DNA of 6,068 nucleotides from assembly GCA_031265015.1 (NCBI GenBank), contig JAISDG010000212.1, positions 1 through 6,068 on the forward strand, read 5' to 3'. Position numbers and translations under genes: made by a program. The notes beneath the pieces were generated by a model. The model worked only from the letters and a program-made list of their open reading frames with translations, was not told the DNA's origin and made no database searches. The stretch comes from Spirochaetaceae bacterium. GTDB taxonomy: Bacteria > Spirochaetota > Spirochaetia > Treponematales > Breznakiellaceae. Each line of letters begins with the position of its first letter. Within the stretch, counting starts at the first letter, position 1. Of this stretch, positions 1 to 6,068 are shown piece after piece.

Positions 1-67
1 CGTCAGCCAGGGCCGGGCTACCTTTTCCATGGAATTTTCCCACTTCGAAAAGAAAACGGAACGATAG
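1..67 (+). CDS. C-terminal end of an elongation factor G-like GTPase (fusA family), cut by the window edge
   Basis: Only the last 21 codons and the TAG stop (65-67) lie in the window, read in frame from base 2. The peptide contains GRATFSMEFSHFE. This matches the pattern that closes domain V of EF-G, where a Gln-Gly-Arg is followed by a strand of the form (T/S)-M-x-F and then H-(Y/F)-E. EF-G is the cytoplasmic GTPase that drives ribosomal translocation and helps recycle ribosomes. Only four residue pairs' worth of sequence (KKTER) follow the H-F-E, a shorter end than most classical EF-G proteins, so this may be a paralogue such as an EF-G2-type protein. The GTPase domain is outside the window, so the class cannot be confirmed here. 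The gene converges on the kinase gene, with stop codons 77 bases apart. The other two + strand frames and the - strand frames across 1-67 show no comparable family signature. Confidence 0.62.
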   Translation, partial: VSQGRATFSMEFSHFEKKTER

Positions 68-121
68 GCCCCCAGTACCTTGCTTACACTAAAATTCAGG
101 ATTAAAAGAAACTAACCACAG

Positions 122-143
122 ACCACGCGGACAAACGCACGGT
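122..143 (-). terminator. Weak hairpin just past the kinase stop codon, possible transcription end
   Basis: In the - strand RNA, ACCGTGCG (143-136) can pair with CGCGTGGT (129-122) around a 6-base loop. This gives 8 base pairs, two of them G-U wobbles, starting one base after the TAA stop. The wobbles become A-C mismatches in the opposite transcript, so the structure favours the kinase mRNA. A T-rich stretch, TTTCTTTT on the - strand (111-104), lies about 10 bases farther on. That is too far for a textbook intrinsic terminator. The rest of the gap (68-121) holds nothing else that I can support. It may mark the operon end or simply protect the 3' end. Confidence 0.28.
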
Positions 144-144
144 A

Positions 145-3100
145 TTAGAGCTTTAAAAGCCGGAAGCTGGTTTCAATGCATTTGTCTATTTCGATGGGCT
201 TTGCCAGATGGGCGTTCATGCCGTTGGCGATGGCCCTGTCGATGTCTTCCCTAAAAGCATTGGCCGTCAGGGCTACAATGGGAACGGCGGCCGCGTCGGC
301 TCTGTCCAGGGCGCGGATAGCGGCGGTAGCTTCGTAACCGTCCATCACGGGCATTTGTACGTCCATATAGATAATATCGTAGGTATAGGGAGCGGACGCT
401 TTGAACATTTCAAACGCCGCTTTGCCGTTATCCGCTTCGTCAATGACAAGGCCCGTATATGCCAGCAGGTTTGCCACGATTATCCGGTTGATGGGGACAT
501 CGTCCACCAGCAGGGCCCGTTTTCCGGCCAGTTTTCCCGAAGCGTCCCGGGCTATATCGTCATTCCGGGGCGCCCCGCAGGGGCTTAAGGCAAGGGTAAA
601 GCTGAAAACGCTTCCCCGGCCTTTCTCGCTTTCCACGGTAATATCACCGCCGAAAAGCCGTACGATGCTCCGGGAGATGACAAGTCCCAGGCCGGTTCCG
701 CCGTACTGTTTGGAAATGTCCGAGGATGCCTGTTCAAAGGGCTTGAACAGGAACCCCCGGGCTTCTTTCGATATGCCGATGCCGGTATCCCGGATCATAA
801 AATGAACGGCGGTTTTGTCTGCGGTCTTTTCCGTTTCTTCAACCAGGAAAGCGATGGTTCCGCCTTCGGGGGTAAATTTGACCGCGTTCCCCAGGAGGTT
901 GATCAGCACCTGGCGAAGGCGCAGGGGATCGATCAGGTAGAACGAGGGCTCCGCCAGATTGCAGGCGGTTTCAAAATTGATGTTTTTCTCTTCACACCGG
1001 GAACGGATAATTGTTTCGACGGTTTTGACAAGGGCCGTTACATCGGTTTCTTCATAGCTTAGTTCTATTTTGCCCGCTTCGATTTTTGAAATATCCAGAA
1101 TATCGTTGATCAGGCTTAAAAGATGACGGGAAGAGGCTTCGATCTGCCGAAGGCCGGACTGGACCTCTTCCGGAGTGGCGCTGCCGATTTTCTTTTTAAC
1201 GATTTCCGTCATTCCGATAATGGCGTTCATGGGGGTACGGATCTCGTGGCTCATCCGGGCCAGGAAATCGCCCTTGTGCCGGTTGGCGGTATTCGCCTCC
1301 GCCACGGCCTTTTCCAGCTGCTTTTGCACCCGGATAAGGGCGGTCACGTCCATGGTGGCGATGATATAGCCGGTTTTTTCTCCGGATGGGCCGATAAGCC
1401 AGGAAGCGCTGCCCCGCACGTACTGGTCCGTACCGGGAAGGTACAGCACTTCCGCCTCCCGGTTTTCTTCCAGCGCGGCCACGGGATCGTAGGGCGTATT
1501 GGCGGGGTAGACGCTTATCTCGCCGTAGGGTTTGCCCTTTATCTCTTCCAAAGGTTTGTTGATGAGTTTAAGGCCGTCCTCGTTCACATAGATAATTTTC
1601 TGGTCCCTGGTGGTAATAACCATGGACCCGTTGACGGATGCGTTAAGGCTTTCCGCCATCGCGTCAAAGGAGTTGGACAGAACCCCTATTTCATCCCTGG
1701 CCTGGGAGTTAAAGCGGAACTGCCGTTCGCCGGAGCGGAACCGGGATATGCCGGCGATAAGAAGGTTGATGCTCCGGGTCAGGATATTGGCCATCCAGAA
1801 AGCGATGAGGACCACCAGCAGTATCATAACCCCCGCGGATCCGGCCAGGGATATGGTGGTATTAAGCAGGTTGCGGGAGATCAGCTCCCGGGTTCTTTCG
1901 CCCGCGCCGGTCAGGTCCGTTTCGGCCTGGGAAATGACCTGGGCCAGCACTTTTTCCGTTTCCCGGGCGGGACGCTGAAAGTCTTCAAGCCCCGCTCCGA
2001 TGGCCACAAAACCGAATCCCCGTTTGGTTTTTCCGTAGTTCCCCGTATAGTACCGGATGGCGGCGGCGGTATTGGGTTTCCAGATCCCGCTCCACAGGAT
2101 CAGGAACGAACCGGATCCCCCTTCCCTGGTCAGATCGAACCAACCCGTACACTGGGGGGCGTTGTTCAGATAACGTCCGTCCAGGCCCACCAGCCCCGCC
2201 CTGGTCAGTTCCGCCGCGGGCTTTTTGTTCCGGCTCTGATCCTGGAAGGCCGGAACATCCTTAATAAACGCGGTATAGCTTTTTCCGCTTTCCTGCCATG
2301 CCTGATAAATGCTTTCTTCCAGCCAGGGAACTTCCGGCTCCCCCGTTTCGGGATTATACCCCACAATGGAATGATGCCGGGGATGGCAGATACTGCGGCA
2401 CCGGTAATCCCAGATAAAAGCATAGTTCCCCTCAAAGGCGCTGGGCAGCTCCACATACCGCTCATCCATGGGGGTTATGTGATCGGTAAACTCCATGATG
2501 TAATCGTGATCAAGGGCCAGTGTTACATAGCCTGTCCGGATCCCGTTTTGCACTACCGGCGCGGCCCAGCGGATAATTCCCTTAAAGCGCTTTCCGTTGG
2601 GATTTTCCCGGCCCGCGTAGGCTTCTTCCTCCGGCTGCCAGAGGAGGCCCCGGTCGGAAACGTTGACGGGGTTGTACATTCCGATTAACCGGGAAGGCAC
2701 ATAGGCCCCTATCACGTCGGATACGTAGATTTCGCCGGGCTTGAGCGCGGAAAGCTCGTTCCAGTAGCTTTCCGCCCGCACATAGGTATTCCGCCGGTCC
2801 GCAATATTCTTAAGGGACGTATCCCAGCCGGGGGTCGCGCTTACTTTGACGATTTCATTGCCCGCGGTATCAATAAAGGTCATTTCCAGAAAGAGGGGCC
2901 GTTCCTCGGTACGGAACAGGTCCGGCGGCCGGTTACGGTACCCCGTATTGTTTTCGCTGTTGGAGGAGACGGTAACGGTTCCCCCTTCCAGGGCGTCTTC
3001 GGGAACCCAGGAGCTTTGATCCGGGGAAAGGATCCATTTCCGGGGCTTTACCAGGCTGCCGGTTTTGTTCCGGATAAAGTGGCGGTAAGCGCTCGCCGAC

Positions 3101-3477
3101 GGGGGCAGCCCCGCGGCATAGAGGATATCCTTATCCCGGTCATACAGAAAATTTGCCACCCTGGCGGCCAGGTCGGTGCTCATCCGCTCTATTTCATCGG
3201 TAGCGGCGTTGTTCAGGGCTTGTACCGAATCGTTCACGGCGATTTCGCCGGTATGGCTTAACGCGCTGTATGCCGCGGCGATAAATTCTTCGCTGTGCCG
3301 GTCAAGTATTCTTCCCAGCCTAAAAGCCTGCCGCCAAGCCAGGATGGCAAGAAGCAGCAGGGGAATTACCTTGATGATAACAAAAATGATGATCAGCTTG
3401 GTCCGTATGCCAAATCCGGTTTTATTAATAAGATTTTCAATGAAGCCGCGGATACGCGCAAGAACGGCAGTCATCAC
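145..3477 (-). CDS. Membrane-bound hybrid sensor histidine kinase (large periplasmic sensor-HAMP-PAS-HisKA-HATPase-REC)
   Basis: This 1110-residue protein is predicted to sense a signal outside the inner membrane, autophosphorylate on His and pass the phosphate to its own receiver. TM1 is at about 28-48 and TM2 at about 543-563, enclosing roughly 490 periplasmic residues. HAMP follows at about 564-613 (DEIG at 595-598), PAS at about 615-715, a helical linker, then HisKA with SHEIRTPMN and phospho-acceptor H744. HATPase_c (about 848-965) has N-box N860/N864, DTGIGI 897-902, an F-box at 911-914 and GGTGLGL 926-932. The receiver (about 987-1108) has D992/D993, phospho-acceptor D1039, T1071 and K1093. 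All key residues are present. No HPt domain follows, so a separate phosphotransfer protein is expected. The periplasmic part has Cache-like stretches (FIDTAGNEIVKV, 201-212; about 302-326) and strongly patterned blocks at 364-374 and 430-497; its ligand is unknown. Numbering is from GTG 3477; ATG at 3474 is an equally possible start. The gene begins 22 bases after the penicillin-binding protein stop. Confidence 0.95.
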   Translation of the reverse strand: MMTAVLARIRGFIENLINKTGFGIRTKLIIIFVIIKVIPLLLLAILAWRQAFRLGRILDRHSEEFIAAAYSALSHTGEIAVNDSVQALNNAATDEIERMSTDLAARVANFLYDRDKDILYAAGLPPSASAYRHFIRNKTGSLVKPRKWILSPDQSSWVPEDALEGGTVTVSSNSENNTGYRNRPPDLFRTEERPLFLEMTFIDTAGNEIVKVSATPGWDTSLKNIADRRNTYVRAESYWNELSALKPGEIYVSDVIGAYVPSRLIGMYNPVNVSDRGLLWQPEEEAYAGRENPNGKRFKGIIRWAAPVVQNGIRTGYVTLALDHDYIMEFTDHITPMDERYVELPSAFEGNYAFIWDYRCRSICHPRHHSIVGYNPETGEPEVPWLEESIYQAWQESGKSYTAFIKDVPAFQDQSRNKKPAAELTRAGLVGLDGRYLNNAPQCTGWFDLTREGGSGSFLILWSGIWKPNTAAAIRYYTGNYGKTKRGFGFVAIGAGLEDFQRPARETEKVLAQVISQAETDLTGAGERTRELISRNLLNTTISLAGSAGVMILLVVLIAFWMANILTRSINLLIAGISRFRSGERQFRFNSQARDEIGVLSNSFDAMAESLNASVNGSMVITTRDQKIIYVNEDGLKLINKPLEEIKGKPYGEISVYPANTPYDPVAALEENREAEVLYLPGTDQYVRGSASWLIGPSGEKTGYIIATMDVTALIRVQKQLEKAVAEANTANRHKGDFLARMSHEIRTPMNAIIGMTEIVKKKIGSATPEEVQSGLRQIEASSRHLLSLINDILDISKIEAGKIELSYEETDVTALVKTVETIIRSRCEEKNINFETACNLAEPSFYLIDPLRLRQVLINLLGNAVKFTPEGGTIAFLVEETEKTADKTAVHFMIRDTGIGISKEARGFLFKPFEQASSDISKQYGGTGLGLVISRSIVRLFGGDITVESEKGRGSVFSFTLALSPCGAPRNDDIARDASGKLAGKRALLVDDVPINRIIVANLLAYTGLVIDEADNGKAAFEMFKASAPYTYDIIYMDVQMPVMDGYEATAAIRALDRADAAAVPIVALTANAFREDIDRAIANGMNAHLAKPIEIDKCIETSFRLLKL

Positions 3478-3489
3478 ATGATCTGTCTC
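3472..3489 (-). promoter_or_regulatory. Kinase translation start region with overlapping start-stop (ATGTGATG)
   Basis: On the - strand the kinase starts at GTG (3477-3475), immediately followed by ATG (3474-3472). A weak Shine-Dalgarno-like GAG (3489-3487) lies 9 bases before the GTG and 12 before the ATG, which slightly favours the GTG. An out-of-frame ATG (3479-3477) is followed directly by TGA (3476-3474), which overlaps the kinase start as ATGTGATG. With only 22 bases back to the upstream stop codon, this arrangement fits translational coupling or re-initiation by ribosomes leaving the penicillin-binding protein gene. The motif is seen directly; its function is inferred. Confidence 0.35.
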
Positions 3490-3499
3490 AATCAGCCGA

Positions 3500-6031
3500 T
3501 CAGTCGGTCAACGGATCATACTCCGGCAGATCCCCGTCCATTTCGGAATTGCCGGTGTTTAGAATTGATTGCAGTTCCGGCGGGATGGTCGGCATCCGGG
3601 TTTCGCCGCCGCTGCCGTCAATCCGGGGGATGCCGCCGGTCCCGCCGCCGTTTCCCCTCCGTAAATTCAGCATGCCGCCGGGGAGCGTGTCGAGGATAGC
3701 CTCCCCGTGCTGGTCACAGTATTCGGTGGGAACCGTTCCCGCCAGGAAGCTGAGGGAAATTCCCGGCGGACAGCTGGGATTCCTGAGCAGTCCCGAAGAC
3801 CGGCATACCACGGCGTCTACAATGCCCGCCGGCCTGGGGAAATCCCGCCGGGGCAGATTCTGGTTATACTCGTACATCAGGTTGCCCCAGATGGGGCCGG
3901 CCAGGGACGCGCCGGAGACGTTCATCCCCAGGGAATTACCCCCCTTGTCAAAGCCGAACCAGATGGCGATGGTGTAGTACGGGGTAAAGCCCACAGTCCA
4001 CGCATCAGCCCAGTTCTGGCTGGTCCCGGTCTTGCCCCCCGCGGGAATCCGGTAGGTAACCCCCTTGTCGTCTTTTACGTTGAGCTTTGCCCCGTACCCC
4101 GCGCCGGAGGCCAGGGTGCCCATTTCGATAGCCTTGGCCAGGAGCCGGGTCATCATATAGGCGTTCTGGGGGGTGATTATCTGGATGTCGCCGCCCATAT
4201 TTTCTTCCTGTATCCGGACTTCCTGCTCGTAATCGATGATGATCTTTCCGTCCCGGTCTTCCACGGTTCTAATCGCGTAGGGAGTTACCGCCCGGCCCTG
4301 GTTGGCAAACACCGCAAAGGCCCGGGCCATGGAAAGGGGAGAAACGGCGATGATCCCCAGCCCCATGGGATATACCCTGGGAAAGGTCCTGACTTTTTCC
4401 GCGGAATCCGTAATTCCCAGCAGGGCCGCGGACCGGTCTATGGCGGCGTCAAAACCGATGCCGTCCAGCACCTTCAGGGCCGGAATGTTAAGGGAAAGCC
4501 CCAGGGCCTCGTAGAGCAGTACCGGACCCCGCCACGTTCCCTGGTAGTTGTTGGGGACATAGGGTTCCCCCGTGGCGGCGTAGAACATAACCGGCGAATC
4601 GTAAATAAGGGTGGACATGGTAAATTGCCGGGAATCAATGGCCGCCGAGTAATACAGAGGCTTAAAGGCGCTGCCGGGCATAACCCGGGCCTGGGTTGCC
4701 CGGATAAGCTGGTTGGTTTCGTTGTACTGAGACCCCCCTACAATAGCCTTGATTTGGCCGGTGTCGTTTTCCAGCACCACCAGCGCCCCTTCCACCACGC
4801 TTTCTTCGGTTACCGATTTCAGGCGCTGGTAGGCGGCGGCGGTAGCGGGCTTGATCTCCGGTATGTCAAAGACCAGGGCAAGCAAATCTACCGTAGGATT
4901 GAGGTTTTTGCTGTATTTGTTTACCGCCTTGGTTTCATCCTGATGTTCGATGGTGTCATAGATGTCTTCCATATTAAAAACCAGGCTGAGCATGTTTGCC
5001 AGGGGCACATACACCCGCTCCGCCCTGGCGGTGCCGAAACCGGAACTGTTTTTGTACAGGCCGTTGGCCCTGGTGATCCCCGCGGCCATTTCCGCGTCCG
5101 CCAGCTGCTGGAACCGGAGATCCAGGGTGGTTTGAACCGCGTAACCGTCCCGGTAGTAGTCCATTTCGCCGTACATCAGATTGTCCAGTTCCCGGCGTAC
5201 ATATTCGCTGAACCAGGGGGCCTTGTCTTCCCTGTCAAAATAGGAAGAAAGCCCTATCCGGGTATAGTCAAAGGAATCCCAGTATTCCTTAAAGGATGCG
5301 TCCGCCTCTTCCCGGGTGGCGTAACCGAGCTCCACCATCTTGTCCAGCACCGACCTCTGCCGGTCCATGGCTTCGTTGGGGTTCTGGATAGGATTATACC
5401 GGGTAGGGCTGGAAAGCTGGACCACCAGCACCGCCGCTTCCGCCAGGCTGACATCCCTGGCGCTGTGGTTAAAAAAGTATTTACTGGCCGCTTCCACCCC
5501 ATAGGTTCCCGGCCCCATAATCATGTAATTCAGGTAGATTTCCAGAATTTCGTTCTTGGTATAGCGCCGTTCCATCTGAAAGGCCCACCACAGTTCCTTG
5601 ATCTTCCGGGATATGGTTTTTTCCCGCCGGTCGGTATAGAGGGTCCCCGCCACCTGCTGGGTGATGGTGGACCCCCCCCCGAGGGGACGCCCCGTCAGGT
5701 ACCCGAAAGCCGCCCGGGCAATGGCCCGGAGGCTGAACCCCCGGTGGTTATAAAAATCGGGATCTTCCCTGGCCAGGGCAGCCATGATAAGGTGGCGGGG
5801 CAGCTCGTTAAGGGTAATCAGTTCCCGCTTTTCATCCGCGGAAAACTCGGTAACCAGCTCCCCGGAGGCGTCAAAAATCCTCGTCGGCAGGGCGGGATTA
5901 AGGGGTTTATAGTTTTCCTCGTTTTCGATATTGCCCGTCACGGCAATTGACAACCCAAGCCCTACGCCGATAAGCCCGGCAATCAGGGCCGTAAAAACCG
6001 CAATCAGGCGGATAAAGACATATCCCCGCAT
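3500..6031 (-). CDS. mrcA: Bifunctional class A penicillin-binding protein, PBP1A type (GT51 glycosyltransferase + transpeptidase)
   Basis: This protein polymerises lipid II into glycan strands and cross-links the stem peptides, acting in the periplasm from a single membrane anchor. From ATG 6031 it is 843 residues, normal for the family. The anchor is at about 7-31. The GT51 domain (about 60-235) has E89-D90 in REDPDFYNHRG, GGSTITQQ (119-126), RKIKE with the second catalytic Glu at E146, and ILEIYLN (162-168). The transpeptidase (about 412-720) has the nucleophile S454 in S-A-F-K (K457), SLN at 513-515 and KTGT at 667-670, so both activities look intact. Unusual parts are an insertion at about 322-411, a Cys/His segment at 743-775, and a Gly-rich, acidic tail. 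After ILEIYLN the text reads MIMGPGTYGVEAAS, a departure from the usual Y/F-F-G wording. The frame stays open upstream to the window edge, with a TTG at 6067, so the start could lie farther out. GGAGGGGG (6052-6045) is a ribosome binding site candidate 13 bases before ATG 6031. Confidence 0.95.
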   Translation of the reverse strand: MRGYVFIRLIAVFTALIAGLIGVGLGLSIAVTGNIENEENYKPLNPALPTRIFDASGELVTEFSADEKRELITLNELPRHLIMAALAREDPDFYNHRGFSLRAIARAAFGYLTGRPLGGGSTITQQVAGTLYTDRREKTISRKIKELWWAFQMERRYTKNEILEIYLNYMIMGPGTYGVEAASKYFFNHSARDVSLAEAAVLVVQLSSPTRYNPIQNPNEAMDRQRSVLDKMVELGYATREEADASFKEYWDSFDYTRIGLSSYFDREDKAPWFSEYVRRELDNLMYGEMDYYRDGYAVQTTLDLRFQQLADAEMAAGITRANGLYKNSSGFGTARAERVYVPLANMLSLVFNMEDIYDTIEHQDETKAVNKYSKNLNPTVDLLALVFDIPEIKPATAAAYQRLKSVTEESVVEGALVVLENDTGQIKAIVGGSQYNETNQLIRATQARVMPGSAFKPLYYSAAIDSRQFTMSTLIYDSPVMFYAATGEPYVPNNYQGTWRGPVLLYEALGLSLNIPALKVLDGIGFDAAIDRSAALLGITDSAEKVRTFPRVYPMGLGIIAVSPLSMARAFAVFANQGRAVTPYAIRTVEDRDGKIIIDYEQEVRIQEENMGGDIQIITPQNAYMMTRLLAKAIEMGTLASGAGYGAKLNVKDDKGVTYRIPAGGKTGTSQNWADAWTVGFTPYYTIAIWFGFDKGGNSLGMNVSGASLAGPIWGNLMYEYNQNLPRRDFPRPAGIVDAVVCRSSGLLRNPSCPPGISLSFLAGTVPTEYCDQHGEAILDTLPGGMLNLRRGNGGGTGGIPRIDGSGGETRMPTIPPELQSILNTGNSEMDGDLPEYDPLTD
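4850..5005 (-). repeat. Internal two-copy repeat within the penicillin-binding protein insertion
   Basis: Residues 343-357 (PLANMLSLVFNMEDI, coded from 5005) and 379-393 (PTVDLLALVFDIPEI, coded from 4897) align without gaps, 36 residues apart. They share P, L, L, V, F and I, with conservative changes such as M/L, S/A and N/D between. Both sit in the extra segment between the GT51 domain with its linker and the transpeptidase domain. The resemblance is at protein level. It looks like an old duplication of an amphipathic helix or strand unit, not a recent DNA repeat. Confidence 0.4.
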
Positions 6032-6038
6032 ACTCCAT

Positions 6039-6067
6039 AGCGTACCCCCTCCGGGCCTTCTTGTCAA
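6039..6067 (-). promoter_or_regulatory. Possible sigma-70-like promoter at the penicillin-binding protein start (edge of window)
   Basis: On the - strand, TTGACA (6067-6062) is a perfect -35 match. After 17 bases comes TACGCT (6044-6039), which matches three of six positions of TATAAT, including the first two and the last. Transcription would then begin at about 6032, almost on the ATG at 6031, giving a leaderless mRNA. That conflicts with reading GGAGGGGG in the spacer as a ribosome binding site. The same TTG could instead be a start codon, or the whole stretch could be coding. Only one base lies upstream, so the choice cannot be made here. Confidence 0.2.
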
Positions 6068-6068
6068 G

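Noticed and set aside
1..30. A possible - strand gene starting at ATG 30 (MEKVARPWLT) and open to the left edge
   Set aside because: It has no good ribosome binding site and only 10 codons. It lies opposite the EF-G-like C-terminal frame on the + strand, which has a real family signature.
74..90. Short inverted match AGTAC/ACACT as a terminator for the EF-G-like gene
   Set aside because: At most five pairs including wobbles, no GC-rich stem and no adjacent T run on the + strand.
1..105. A second + strand frame, open from the edge to TAA at 103-105
   Set aside because: Its 34 codons look protein-like at first, but the wobble positions are not GC-rich like the genes here. It overlaps the EF-G-like frame, which matches a known family end.
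80..107. TTGCTT followed by TTAAAA as a + strand promoter
   Set aside because: It would fire into the 3' end of the convergent kinase gene with no + strand gene behind it. The -10 match is poor and the spacing is 16.
1123..2688. A 521-codon open frame on the + strand, antisense to the kinase
   Set aside because: Same kind of shadow: low-complexity composition and no family features, while the opposite strand encodes a clear HAMP-PAS-kinase sequence.
3593..3676. Gly-rich coding stretch near the C-terminus of the penicillin-binding protein as a DNA repeat or slippage site
   Set aside because: The Gly codons vary and there is no regular DNA repeat unit. It reads as an ordinary disordered tail.
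3707..5950. A 747-codon open frame on the + strand, antisense to the penicillin-binding protein
   Set aside because: Its translation is dominated by Gly, Pro, His, Arg and Val with no recognisable domain, membrane pattern or catalytic motif. It mirrors the codon bias of the real - strand gene, which carries every expected PBP motif.

Overview
The window looks like core chromosome from a Gram-negative-type bacterium, most likely a spirochaete of the Treponema group. GC is in the mid-50s percent by eye. The lineage call is an inference from protein style (membrane-anchor wording of the sensor kinase, spirochaete-like variants of the penicillin-binding protein motifs), not from a marker gene. 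I see no mobile element, CRISPR array, tRNA or rRNA.

Layout, left to right. Positions 1-67 (+ strand) hold the last 21 codons of an elongation factor G-like GTPase. Positions 68-144 are a short convergent intergenic gap. Positions 145-3477 (- strand) encode a very large membrane-bound hybrid sensor histidine kinase: TM1, a periplasmic sensor of about 490 residues, TM2, HAMP, PAS, HisKA, HATPase_c and a C-terminal receiver. Positions 3500-6031 (- strand) encode a bifunctional class A penicillin-binding protein (glycosyltransferase family 51 plus transpeptidase). Its reading frame stays open to the right edge, so its exact start and promoter are not settled.

The penicillin-binding protein lies upstream of the kinase on the same strand. 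Only 22 bases separate its stop codon from the kinase start, and no promoter or terminator is visible between them, so they are probably co-transcribed. If so, a peptidoglycan polymerase/cross-linker is made together with an envelope-facing sensor. A functional link between them is a hypothesis only. The operon converges on the EF-G-like gene, which reads from the opposite side.

Nothing here amounts to a clearly new system. The parts most worth a second look are the distinctive periplasmic sensor of the kinase, a roughly 90-residue insertion with an internal repeat in the penicillin-binding protein, and that protein's C-terminal Cys/Cys/Cys-x2-His segment.
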